From NCBI RefSeq assembly GCF_964355755.1, contig NC_092680.1, positions 14,547,001 through 14,611,000 on the forward strand: a stretch of DNA of 64,000 nucleotides, in the 5' to 3' direction. Positions 35,501 to 43,400 of the stretch are shown here, piece by piece. Under the pieces are notes generated by a model. It was not told the DNA's origin, made no database searches, and saw nothing but the letters and a program-made list of their open reading frames with translations. Made by a program: the position numbers and the translations under genes. The stretch comes from Antedon mediterranea. Taxonomy: Eukaryota; Echinodermata; Crinoidea; Comatulida; Antedonidae. Position 1 is the stretch's first letter, and every line of letters begins with the position of its first letter.

Positions 35501-37844
35501 GTTGTTGAGTCTTTGAAATTCTGAAACATGAATATTAAAACAGTGTACAAGTGAGTAGCCAATCGCATGCAGCTGAAACTAGTCAACCGGATAATCTATG
35601 CACCAAGAATTCTTGGTGTCAAACCACGTGACTTTTGCGTGTTTCCCCAGACGGAGTATCCAAACTCAAGTAATACACGTATGAAACGCCATATGTGCAA
35701 ATATTTATATTTTTACTAAAATTAAGAAAAAACTCCATCTGGAGCCCAGACTAGTCTTTATTATACAAAGTTAAAAATTAATATGATGTTTTCATACTGT
35801 TCTTCTGATCTTTTTAATTGTTAATACATTTATTTGGAGTGAGTTTTGTCATGACATGACTGTAAACACTGAGCTAGGATCAGGAGGAGGCTTACCTGTA
35901 GACGCATTCATGAATGGATGCTGGTCATCTCGTACCCAAACCAACCCGTACCCGTAAAAACTCTTACCTACTGTATCTTGGTAAACCCCAGTTAAGTCTG
36001 AAGTCATAATGCAAATTTTACAGTATACAGTATTGTTGTTGACAAACAATATATGATTTATGAATAAATGATAGCAATTCTTCTGCAATTTCTATAAAAC
36101 TCTAGGGGTAGAATCTGTAAATTCATTTCTATAGAAATTATCTGTTTCTATAGATTAACATAGAATTCTAAAACTTCTATAGATAGAACATTTTTTGTAA
36201 GGGTAGTAATGAAAGGCGGTAAAGTAGGCCTCCCCACGGATATTTTTTCCTTGATATAACCTTACCAATAATGAACTCATTGGCTTATAAGTTATAATTA
36301 ATATTATCAATAATGTTAGGCGTTACATAATCAGGGCATATAAAATTAAGATGAATGCACAAAAGTTCGGAGTGTTACAAGCATAATATAATAATTAGTT
36401 ACAGTATTATTAAATTATTAAAATTAATAGATAATTAACAATAATTGGTTTTTTTTTCAGTAAAAAAACATACTCGTAGTCCTAAATTCCTATAATGTTC
36501 AAGCCTACATGGTACCGTATTCAGTGTATGCAGATCGACTATTTGTATAATATTATTGATTATAATAAATATTGATTGATTGATTGATTATTGACTACAT
36601 GCCATACTACCTATTCTCTTTTATTACCCATTTAGATATAAACCATAAGTAATCGATTATTATATAGGCATACACATTGTAGGCCTATTATTATTACCAC
36701 TAGGGCTCCTAATATATTTATTCACTCTGATGAAGAAGTGTTTCTAAAGCTAGGTATTAAATTTTCTATCTCTGTCCAATGATAAACAATTAAATGTAAA
36801 TAATTTAAAAAAGTTCAATTGATTTGCAAATAAAAACATTAAAATAAAAGAAATAAAATACGGGTAGATAAATTCCAGGTACCTAAACAATTCCAGGTAA
36901 TTGAAACACAAATTTGTATTCCAAAGCATATAAAAAGGATTCATTTGCACTTTCTATAAAGATAACATTACATTTTATATGTTAATTCGTATTAAATCTT
37001 AATTTTACAATCATATTATTCAACTGTTATAATAGCCTATTTCCTATACAATAACTTTCCGTATCCCTACTCGACGTGCGAGGCACCCTTTAAATTTAGC
37101 TCCATGTTGTCTCGCTTTTATTTGCATTGAAAGAATAGGAAGTGTAACATCTTCCTTCTACACTATCTTTGGTTGGGCCTAGCTAGCTGCATTATTTTTA
37201 TTCCTATCCAATTAAGGCATAAATCATGAATAATTCATTAGAATAATTATGATATAATATGGAACATTATAGAGGGCGCTATCTAATCATGCAGAGAGAT
37301 TAAATAATTTGCCAACTGAAATTTGTGGTCTAATTCGAGGTCTTCCAAGAACATGTTTTCTTTTAATACTAATAGTCGGGAGATTATTTAGAGGGTTAGG
37401 TTTAGTATATTTAGGAAGTAGATCACCTTGTCTTGCAATTTTTTATAACAGAAAATTATTAAGAAAGGTAATATAATTAAAATAATGTATCGTTAGGAAT
37501 AGGGGGAACGCCAGCCAGGCAGGGTGGTCAGGTCGGAGCTAGTTCCGTTTCGCACCTGTCATTTATTTCGATTCAAAATTCAGGAGGAGGAACTGAGGGA
37601 TAGGAGCCTAGCAAGCCGCCCTACCTAGCCTAGAGCCTAGCTAGCTAGGCCTAGGCCCTACCTAGTTAGAGGGCTAGGCCTAATGATGGAGGCTATATGA
37701 AACACACAGTCAGTCTGCAGAAAGAAGTCAGGCTTTACCTACCTTTATAGTATCTAGTGGATGTCCTGCAAACACAAGACAAACTCCACCAAATCCACCT
37801 GCAATTAAGTTTTTGGCAAGACTTATTTTTTGATTTTCTGACAT
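17454..37844 (-). CDS. SLC25A20: Mitochondrial carnitine/acylcarnitine carrier
   Basis: Nine exons on the minus strand (listed separately) join to 900 nt, 299 aa, against 301 aa in human. All introns are GT-AG and all phases agree. The carrier exchanges acylcarnitine for carnitine across the inner mitochondrial membrane and feeds fatty acids to beta-oxidation. The three carrier signatures are present: [27 protein letters not shown] and [12 protein letters not shown]. Conserved carnitine-carrier features include [17 protein letters not shown] at the start, [11 protein letters not shown] before helix 4, and [17 protein letters not shown] near the end. The short C-terminus FLNWAAPSL closely resembles vertebrate CACT. 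Each intron except the shortest contains repeats; none interrupts an exon. I consider the gene intact and functional. Ortholog rather than the related SLC25A29 is indicated by the N-terminus and the C-terminus. Confidence 0.96.
18132..18253 (-). CDS. SLC25A20: SLC25A20 exon 8
   Basis: 122 nt from [20 protein letters not shown] to the conserved [18 protein letters not shown]; acceptor TTGACAG, donor GCT|GTAAGT, phase 0. Confidence 0.94.
18302..18455 (+). repeat. SINE-like repeat in SLC25A20 intron 7
   Basis: Shares TTCTGGTGGTGGAACAATTC, the GGATAAAGACTATGAACCG segment and GTGTGCACTTTAAAGAAC with the copy at 19165-19395 and partly with 8925-8990. Body-plus-tail structure of a short interspersed element; family name not assigned. 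Confidence 0.6.
18808..18917 (-). CDS. SLC25A20: SLC25A20 exon 7
   Basis: 110 nt from [20 protein letters not shown] to the third signature [12 protein letters not shown]; acceptor TTGACAG, donor CTG|GTATGT, phase 1. Confidence 0.94.
19165..19395 (+). repeat. SINE-like repeat in SLC25A20 intron 6
   Basis: Begins near GGTTAAGGCAGGGGTGCC, then CCATAGCTGAACAGCC, AGTGGCGGAAACAAGTCTTC and GTGTGCACTTTAAAGAACCC. Same family as 18302; the upstream part also resembles the 8641 tandem units (ACCATAGCT). Confidence 0.6.
19418..19560. repeat. Dispersed repeat (second copy at 29880-30015)
   Basis: ATATTTTACGAGGGTGGTCC and CCGAAGCTGATCATTAGGGA with CCCTAACAAAAATACA match 29905-29970 closely. T-rich left side suggests a minus-oriented retroelement 3' end. 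Confidence 0.65.
20277..20349 (-). CDS. SLC25A20: SLC25A20 exon 6
   Basis: 73 nt encoding [19 protein letters not shown] and PEGG; acceptor TTTGCAG, donor GAG|GTATAT, phase 2. Confidence 0.93.
20381..20935. repeat. ~40-bp minisatellite, about 14 copies
   Basis: Units of the form ACATCTGACCAAAAAGAGAG + GTTAGTCAGATTAGGACAA alternate with slight variants (ATTGGTCAG, ACATTAGTCAG). Lies in SLC25A20 intron 5, 32 bp from exon 6. Confidence 0.9.
21198..22816 (+). mobile_element. Hairpin-ended repeat element, first copy of a tandem pair
   Basis: The left end is a perfect hairpin: TTATCCGC (21200-21207), loop CACAA, GCGGATAA (21213-21220). GGTTATCCGCC at 21198 is answered by GGCGGATAACC at 22772, giving 11-bp terminal inverted repeats. 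The interior holds two ~300-bp sub-repeats (both with CAGCCAAGCTTTTGGACGCT) rich in ACGCGCG, and a tRNA-like block at about 22575-22645 with CCGGGTTCAAATCTCATC. No protein-coding frame of note. The sequence from about 21260 is repeated in the second copy. Superfamily unknown; the interior is related to 63580-63780. Confidence 0.6.
22817..24368 (+). repeat. Second tandem copy of the 1.55-kb repeat
   Basis: Starts at TTATTCTTCTTTCTTTCCGC without the left hairpin and follows the first copy almost base for base at an offset of about 1,555. It contains the tRNA-like block with a better B box (GGGTTCGAATC) and ends with GGCGGATAACC (24324-24334) and CAGATCTAGT. The end is 16 bp short of SLC25A20 exon 5. 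Confidence 0.85.
24385..24505 (-). CDS. SLC25A20: SLC25A20 exon 5
   Basis: 121 nt reading [20 protein letters not shown] to GSVATFIR, ending phase 1 at CGAG|GTAATT. The donor side lies next to a 1.55-kb repeat copy that ends at about 24368. Confidence 0.94.
24780..25120 (-). repeat. Probable Penelope-like element remnant with hammerhead relic
   Basis: On the minus strand CACCTGATGATAGGCCGAAAC is followed by ATGTTG (24861-24884). CTGATGA and CGAAAC are the two conserved core strings of the hammerhead ribozyme, but the helix between them is reduced to about 5 nt, so it cannot fold as an active ribozyme. Hammerheads are an established feature of Penelope-like elements. No coding part is seen nearby, so assignment rests on the motif and its resemblance to 41388-41417. 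Confidence 0.4.
25231..26040 (+). repeat. Dispersed repeat with terminal hairpin, copy 1
   Basis: Opens with a hairpin: CTAGATGG (25231-25238) and CCATCTAG (25260-25267) around GCTCGCTTCGCTCGC. The body (GTATTTCCAGCG, AATACATTGTCGTTTACAGA, AATTAGCACCCTGAG, CACCACTACGACGTTTATAT, GAGAAGCAACTGTCAGTAAT) is colinear with 31553-32880. No coding capacity. Class unknown. Confidence 0.7.
26141..26530 (+). repeat. Dispersed repeat copy B (copy A at 12109-12490)
   Basis: Same sequence order as copy A, including AGGAGGAGATAGGAAAATGC. It is followed directly by the LINE remnant at 26640, which suggests the pair may be one element. Confidence 0.75.
26640..27830 (+). pseudogene. Dead LINE, endonuclease end to RT start
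   Basis: Out-of-frame pieces read SSDHDMLEF (end of the endonuclease domain), [11 protein letters not shown] (27327-27360, RT start) and the YRPVSLTS block near 27510, then [10 protein letters not shown]-like sequence. These are CR1/L2-type LINE motifs in correct order. Multiple stops and frameshifts throughout; no functional protein is possible. Lies in SLC25A20 intron 4. Confidence 0.8.
27930..28088. repeat. Three exact 53-bp tandem repeats with internal hairpin
   Basis: Units start at 27930, 27983 and 28036 with GACCGGCCCACCAGCCTC. Each contains the perfect hairpin CACCACTC-ATTTA-GAGTGGTG. The copies appear identical, so the expansion is recent. Confidence 0.92.
28130..28335 (+). repeat. 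Dispersed repeat, inverted copy at 39250-39540
   Basis: ATAGGCGAGCACAATGGAAA with AACTTC, then CTTATCTAACTCAGATGTAC and CATAGATTTGATA, matches the minus strand of 39390-39520. Unknown class. Confidence 0.65.
28340..29555. other. SLC25A20 intron 4 sequence, nothing recognised
   Basis: Apart from AT-rich DNA and scattered short direct repeats (CTTTTCCTGTAAATCG twice near 29300), I see no exon or named element. Confidence 0.35.
29556..29646 (-). CDS. SLC25A20: SLC25A20 exon 4
   Basis: 91 nt encoding [20 protein letters not shown] and the second signature to CLLQ; acceptor TTTTCAG, donor CAG|GTATAG. Confidence 0.93.
29880..30015. repeat. Dispersed repeat, copy of 19418-19560
   Basis: TATTTTACGAGGGTGATCCA and CCGAAGCTGATCATTAGGGA recur, with one short insertion (GCTAGC) relative to the other copy. 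In SLC25A20 intron 3. Confidence 0.65.
30491..30621 (-). CDS. SLC25A20: SLC25A20 exon 3
   Basis: 131 nt, from [18 protein letters not shown] through [15 protein letters not shown], matrix helix plus transmembrane helix 2. Acceptor TTTATAG, donor GG|GTAAGT, phase 2. Confidence 0.94.
30764..31500. repeat. 24/28-bp minisatellite, about 29 copies
   Basis: The unit GGATGAAACTAGAGTGTCAC + CAKT is repeated, with a 28-bp variant carrying an extra CATT. Since 24 is divisible by three and the unit lacks stops in several frames, it produces long repetitive open frames on both strands ([24 protein letters not shown]). These are artefacts: the 28-bp variants break every frame and the array is in SLC25A20 intron 2. 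Confidence 0.95.
31982..32413 (+). pseudogene. 5'-truncated LINE insertion (RT C-terminus plus tail)
   Basis: A frame reads [20 protein letters not shown] and [20 protein letters not shown], the CR1/L2-type C-terminal block, then stops at 32232-32234. The 3' end carries an A-rich run and GTGATTACAGATGATTACAG, a short repeated tail as LINEs of this group have. Comparison with the uninterrupted copy 1 places the insertion after AGTCGATT. Confidence 0.7.
32565..32741. mobile_element. 177-bp MITE
   Basis: Ends CAGGGAAAAATTTC and GAAATTATTCCCTG are inverted with one mismatch. TA (or TAATA) flanks both sides. Copy 1 of the host repeat at about 25860 shows the site without the insert. No coding capacity. 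Confidence 0.75.
32875..33040 (+). repeat. Dispersed repeat, copy of 16920-17090
   Basis: CCCTACGTTTTTTAGATCTA, TACTATATGGTCCTATTGCG and AAGTCGATTCTAATAATTAT match in order. Then diverges into GC-richer sequence (ATAGCGGCCCGCTAT, a small palindrome). Confidence 0.65.
33430..34015 (-). pseudogene. LINE RT C-terminal fragment
   Basis: Minus-strand frames read [47 protein letters not shown] and, after a frameshift near 33710, EAFKILKDF and [10 protein letters not shown]. This is the standard post-RT region of L2/CR1-type LINEs. Lacks the RT core; broken. In SLC25A20 intron 2, just 120 bp from exon 2. Confidence 0.85.
34134..34220 (-). CDS. SLC25A20: SLC25A20 exon 2
   Basis: 29 codons after TTTACAG, reading [19 protein letters not shown], completing the first signature; donor GAG|GTAAAT. 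Confidence 0.94.
34595..37172. mobile_element. 2.58-kb TIR DNA element with 5-bp target duplication
   Basis: The left end CCAAAGATAGTGTAGTAGGA, continuing AGATGTTACACTTC, is matched by the complement of the right end with one mismatch over 34 bp. TTGGG flanks both sides (34590-34594 and 37173-37177). The interior shows no transposase-like frame, so it is non-autonomous. The inner part of the right arm (about 37045-37135) is related to 63054-63150, and the outer end to 57285-57310. 5-bp duplications occur in several superfamilies (e.g. Transib), but the ends do not let me choose. Located in SLC25A20 intron 1. Confidence 0.75.
37178..37742. other. SLC25A20 intron 1, exon-1-proximal part
   Basis: Rich in CTAGGCCTA-type short palindromes near 37610-37690. 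No named element. Confidence 0.4.
37743..37844 (-). CDS. SLC25A20: SLC25A20 exon 1
   Basis: ATG at 37842-37844 ([18 protein letters not shown]). 34 codons, ends in phase 0 at AAG|GTAGGT, within the first PxD signature. Confidence 0.94.
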
Positions 37845-39030
37845 TATTTTCGTTCGTTTAGTTCACAGGGCCCGATACTACAAGTACAACAACACGTTGT
37901 TTTTCATGTTGACACGATATGCATGACCAAATACGACCTCCTGACCTCCTTAACTTAATTCATTTGCATTAGAAATTTGTAACATAGAGTGATGCCCGCC
38001 CTCATAAGGGCGGATGTATACAGACTGAAAAGAAGACTTGATTTAATAGATTTTGTTATGTATGTACATCGCATCTTGGTACCTTGATATGTAAATTAGG
38101 CTAGTCACGGTTTGTTGTAGTCATGGTATGATATGAGAGCTGTGCACAATAGGCGATACGTTGTATTAACCTTTAATGCTCCGTGTTGAGACATAATCTT
38201 ATATAAGTGAGCCCTAGTATGAGTTACATATGATATAATTTGTATTTATTATTTACTGATGAATTAGTTAGGTTTGATAGACATACTAATGATGATAGTA
38301 TGCCAATGTTAACGGCGAATTATGTATGATAAGCCGTATTACGTTAGGGACGTGCTTTATGGCGCCCTGTCAATGTTTCTCTGTTTATAATTTAGTTTAA
38401 CGGATGAATAGAAATAAAGTGAGCAAGAATAGCTCAAGAAAGAGAAGCTATTCTTCTGTGGTTTTGTCCGTGTTTAAACTGCGGGGGTTCCATGCAGAAC
38501 AGATATTATACATGCCACATTAAATAGAACTATGATAATATATTTTGCAATTTCAACATTTTTAAGACGTTTCTAGTGTACATTCACCTTTATTAAATTA
38601 TTTAGGCTACCACCATGTTAAATTAGTTCACAAAGAAAAGCCGAACACATCAACAACAAAAACAACAAAGCGTTTACCCAGCATGGCCTATTCTATGACA
38701 TTGTCGCGTACTAATCTACGGCCGGTAAATTAAGTAATGTTTTTATGATATAAATTAGAATAAAATACATGTTATTAATAGGACAAAATGTTACATTTAA
38801 TTAATATTCATTCTTTTTTACCAGAGACAAGTTAGAAATATAGAAATATAAACTATCCTTCATGAAAACGCGTAGCCTAAACAACAACACGCCCGGCGGT
38901 TGATGAAAGCGAGATGTTTATTCGGCAGTTTTTACTAAATAAATTGCATGAAACGAACAATTAAATATCCAAACAACATTTAAAATGATGTTGTCATGTA
39001 GTTGATAACATTTTTTTTTATCATGAATAC
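37845..39030. other. Intergenic DNA upstream of SLC25A20
   Basis: Should contain the SLC25A20 promoter and 5' untranslated region on the minus strand. No TATA box or CpG-rich block stands out. No further gene is seen. Confidence 0.4.
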
Positions 39031-39040
39031 ACTAGTAGAC

Positions 39041-39090
39041 GGACTCGTCCGACGATGACCATATGAGGCCTTTCGGCCAAACGAGAGCCG
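39041..39090 (+). ncRNA. Hammerhead-ribozyme-like relic
   Basis: CTCGTC (39044-39049) and AAACGAG (39079-39085) could form helix III with a GUC cleavage triplet, and GAGGCC-TTTC-GGCC (39065-39078) forms a helix II hairpin. The core reads CATATGA where CUGAUGA is needed, and the G of GAAA is missing, so an active ribozyme is unlikely. A related, more decayed sequence is on the minus strand at about 2560-2610. Confidence 0.3.
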
Positions 39091-39136
39091 CCACGAGAAC
39101 GTCGTCGCCGCTGTTTGTTTGGTGTTTAGTAGGACC

Positions 39137-39265
39137 ACAAAATGCATACCATTGCTAAATAATTCATGAATAAAACTATATGTCTTTGAAGAGAAGAAAT
39201 AGGTTCTAATGAAGACATATACATAGTTGTATTCATGAATTATTTAGCAATGGTATGCATTTTGT
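39137..39265. repeat. Near-perfect palindrome
   Basis: ACAAAATGCATACCATTGCT continuing to CATGAAT is read back exactly at 39230-39265, with inner arms around TATGTCTT / AAGACATA. Arms total about 50 bp around a ~25-nt loop. Likely a foldback or a small inverted duplication inside the dispersed repeat. Confidence 0.85.
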
Positions 39266-39540
39266 ACTGTAGTCAAAGATACATTAAAATATTTTAACAA
39301 TTTTCCTAAAATTTTCCTAAAATTTGCATAATCCATACTCCACCAAAATAAGTTGAAATACAAATTTGATAATATCTTCCTAAGATAGAAATATGGAACA
39401 ATAGCGTAGTACTGAAAACTAATGTTATCAAATCTACGTTTCGCGGTACATCTAAGATAGATAAGATAGGTATCCAATGCGGAGATTAGTACCGAAGTTT
39501 TTCCATTGTGCTCGCCTATGTCATAATTAACCATAATTTA
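39266..39540 (-). repeat. Dispersed repeat, inverted copy of 28130-28335
   Basis: The minus strand shows the GGCGAGCACAATGGAAAAAC block and downstream GATGTACCGCGAAACG, matching 28155-28240. A 96-codon minus-strand frame across it contains no known domain and is probably repeat-derived. Confidence 0.6.
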
Positions 39541-40056
39541 TATATAGAAGTTGTGTTAGTTGCACCGGACCTGACCCAACGTTGCTTAACTTCGGTAATC
39601 TGAAGAGAACCAGTGTTTCAATGCAGTATAGCCATTTATCGTCGAATTATCGGCTACTTGTGGTTGTAAGGTCGTGCAATCGTTAGTATTATAATTTGAA
39701 TTAGGCCTACTGATCTATAAAAAAAAATGGTTAAACGCATTAAAATTGGAGGAAAGGAGCAAGGATGGAATGAATTGACGTCTAATTTCATGTAGTTTAG
39801 GCATATATGATATATAAATAAAATAACCAGAAACAGAAACACTCAAATAACGTGACAAAGTGTTTTTTTAATTTCACAATGATACAGATAGTAAAGACAT
39901 TTTTGCTGCGCTTAACACCATAATATTCATGAAAATTTGTAAATTTTACATACTTCCTTTTTTAAGAACATGTAAAACATACTTTAATTTTATTCGCAAA
40001 GCAAACGACTAAATGATATAATAACCATTATGTCGTAAAAAATATACATATTTTTG
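39541..40056. other. Downstream flank of the HNMT-like gene
   Basis: AT-rich DNA that should include the 3' untranslated region of the minus-strand methyltransferase. No other feature. Confidence 0.4.
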
Positions 40057-40418
40057 TTATTGCTTTTTAACAAATGTTGCTTCCCATCCACTTTCTAACC
40101 ACAGTTTACTTCCATATCCTTCCTGTAGAGCACTTATGTTTTTAAGAAAATCAACGAATTCCCAATAGGTTGATTCGGATACACTTTCGCGTAGATTGAC
40201 CACTTGACTCAAGAAATCTATCATATATTTGCCTTCTATAGACCCTTGGTTGAAACATTCAGTAACATCAATGTCGTTCCTAGTTCTCTCTAATTCATAA
40301 CCAATATTGAGCGCTTTTAAGCCATCAATTACTTCTCGTGATGATATTTGATTAAAGGAAGCAACACTTTGATACAGAGAAGAGAAGTTCTTCCACAATC
40401 GATAGCACCCTGTTGTTT
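40057..40418 (-). CDS. HNMT: HNMT-like exon 3
   Basis: 362 nt after TTTTATAG, from ETTGCYRLWKNFSS to the stop at 40057-40059; encodes the C-terminal substrate-side region including DVTECFNQGS, which parallels human DISDCF. Confidence 0.9.
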
Positions 40419-43400
40419 CTATAAAAAAGATCATAAATATATATATCGTATCGTTTCAAATTAATTAATTAAATTTCAGTATATCACCAGGTGGTTTAGA
40501 ATTAATTTCTATGCCTATTGAGACAATATATATCAAATGATGGAATTTTTTTTTTACCATCACAGAAACAGATTTTGCTACCTTATTCGCAATTTCCGAG
40601 GTAGGGTTCCGTTTGTAAGTTTACGATAATTAAGAGGATTGTTTAGCTGTCTTAGGGACTCGACTCCTCTTCATAAAATCTGATGTCCATAGCAACAGTG
40701 GATATATATCTCGGATGGTGCGACTTTTTCTCCTTCTCACAGATTTCCTTATCTTATCGTTTCAAATTAATGCATTTTCAGTATATCACTGCACGGTTTA
40801 TAACTAATGTTTTTTTGCCTGTTGTGTGTATATTAACATTTTAACGTGTTAGTTACACTGGCAATAATACATGTTTACATACGTTTAAGTACAGCAATTA
40901 ATGCGCTATTATTTTAAGTAGTTACAATTGCTTACCGGTTACTAGAATGACGCAATATTTCCCACCGTGTTCTAGTATTTCATACAAATACTTCAGTGAA
41001 TCTTTAAGATCATCAACGTAGTACAAAGAGTTAACAGAAAAGATTATATCATATTTGATACTCGCTCCAACATCAGCACGATATTCATCCAACGTTTGCT
41101 GTCGCCACTGATATGTTAACCCTTTCAGTTTACTCTTCTCCAGGGATTCCTTGTAGATGTCTATGTATTTTTTGGAAGGTTCTAATACAGTAACCTCTAT
41201 CGATGAAAAAACCTCCAGCAGTTTCGAGATATTTCCAAGTTCAACCTCACCTTTTAAAATAAGAAAACAACATGAAGTTGGTGTTTTTTATAGATAAATC
41301 ATGAATGATTCCACCGAACTTTCGAGGTAAAATAACGATTGTGAAGCATTTGATCAATAGGAAAACTTCCTTAAAATGTCTTGACATGTTTCGAGAAACT
41401 ATTATCATCATCATCAGAACAGAAAACAACGTCTAGTGTACTTATATACCAATAGGAATCGTATGTTAATGAGGAAGTAATTGTCAGACAAACAACAAGA
41501 AGAAACGTAGGCAACAAACAATCATATGGTGAGCGTTACGCCTAACATAGATTTGTTTGTTGAAGGAAGATTTACTCTACGTGAAGTGGAGGGATTCATT
41601 GGCCTTAAGATCTCACTATTATTTAAGAAAGCGGAATCTGCAGGATCCAGAACGGTGAAGCATTCCGCATATTAGCGAGGGCCTTACACCGTTCTAAATC
41701 CTGCAGATGTTGAAAAACTTGAGAAGCCTTGTCCCTAAAATGTTCACGCATCAGCATTGGTTTCACCAATATACATGGAATTACATCCCATAGGCGCGGC
41801 CTACATTTAAATTTATATACAACACGAGAGCGGGGAATATCGGGGACAGGGTCCGTAAGACTAAACAAGTTCGAAATTTTAAATGATTTGAATGCTAATT
41901 AAATAAACATTCAAATCATTTAAAATTTCAAACTTTTTTGTAAATGTAACTTCGCATATCCTTAGAGATCAAAGTTCACAAATACAATTGATACTTGTTC
42001 AAAAGTTATTTAATATTTTACATAATTTTGTTTGTATAGCTAGGGGGCTCAGTTAATAGGGGTTACGTTGATTGCTTAGAGCCAGGTCTATCTATAGGCA
42101 TAATATTTTCCTTTTATCATTCACTGATTTCATTGTCTGTCGTACTAAAGCCTAAATAAATCTAATCTATGTTATTGACTGACTTTTTTCAGGCATTTGA
42201 CCTTGTTGACCACACGATTGCAATCAATAGGTTGTTTGAAGGTGTTCCCTCATCCTGTAATGCATGGATTGTAGATTTTTTCTCGGATCGGCTACATCGT
42301 GTTAAGTACTGTAATGTTGGTCTTTCCGATATTACTTTGATTAATGCAGGAGTTCTTCAAGGTACTAAATAAGTTTTTTTCAGCGTCTGATGGTGATAAG
42401 TCTATATCTTATTTGAAATGTGTTGATGATCTCACTATTATTTAAAGTCGATCTGTTGGTAAACAATCTAAATTGCAGGAATGTGCTACAAACTTACTTT
42501 TTTGGTCAAATGAATCTAATATGAAATTAAACCCAAATAAATGTTGTGTTTGATGTTGACATTTGTTTCGCTAGGAATCCCAACGCCAACACTTCTTAAT
42601 GATTTAGATGTTAATAAGACCGTTGTTGCTAAACTTTTGGCGATTTTTTATCAATCGAACCTTAGATGGGATACCCATGTTAACTATATTATTAAAAAGG
42701 GTAATAATAATATAAAAATACATTATATAGGCCTACATACCCTTAAGCGCCATGGTGTCACATCTTGTTACTGTCTACCTAAGCGCAGTTCGACATATTG
42801 AATCCAGTTTGGAGCAGGTTTAACTAATATAAGCATCATGAGTATGCTCATGAGTATGCCATTAAGCGTGTCCATTTTAGGCCGTGGTTATTCGACCTAC
42901 TATGATGCCTTTGGTCGAACTGTGCTTAGTTACACTAAATCTGTACCTTTACTTTCCAAAATCCTCTGTAGAGATTCGTTTAGATTACATGCGTTTTAAT
43001 CATAAAACAACTCTTCTCCTTATAATGCTAGGCATAGACATACGTTTGTTAAAACGCAGTCCTGTTCCATTGATTAGACTTTTAAATGAATAATTTGTAA
43101 TTTTACCTTTTTATGTTGTTTTATTGTATGTATTTTGATGTTCAATTGGTTTTTATGACACATAGCAGTAATATTTTAATTTTTTTAAAGTTTTTAAAGT
43201 AATTTTAACCAATTTTATACACATTTTGTAAATTGAAAGAATTAATAATGTAATGTAATCGTAATCTATCTAATCTTTTATGTAGGCTTACCAAATAAAA
43301 AAAAAAACATTTTCACTGAAAAAAGCTTGTATCGTTACATATTTGCGATTGAAAAAAATTAGGCCTACTGTATTATTTTGTACTTTTAATATCTGACCAT

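Noticed and set aside
39244-39534. 96-codon minus-strand frame as a gene
   Set aside because: Coincides with a dispersed repeat whose other copies do not keep the frame.
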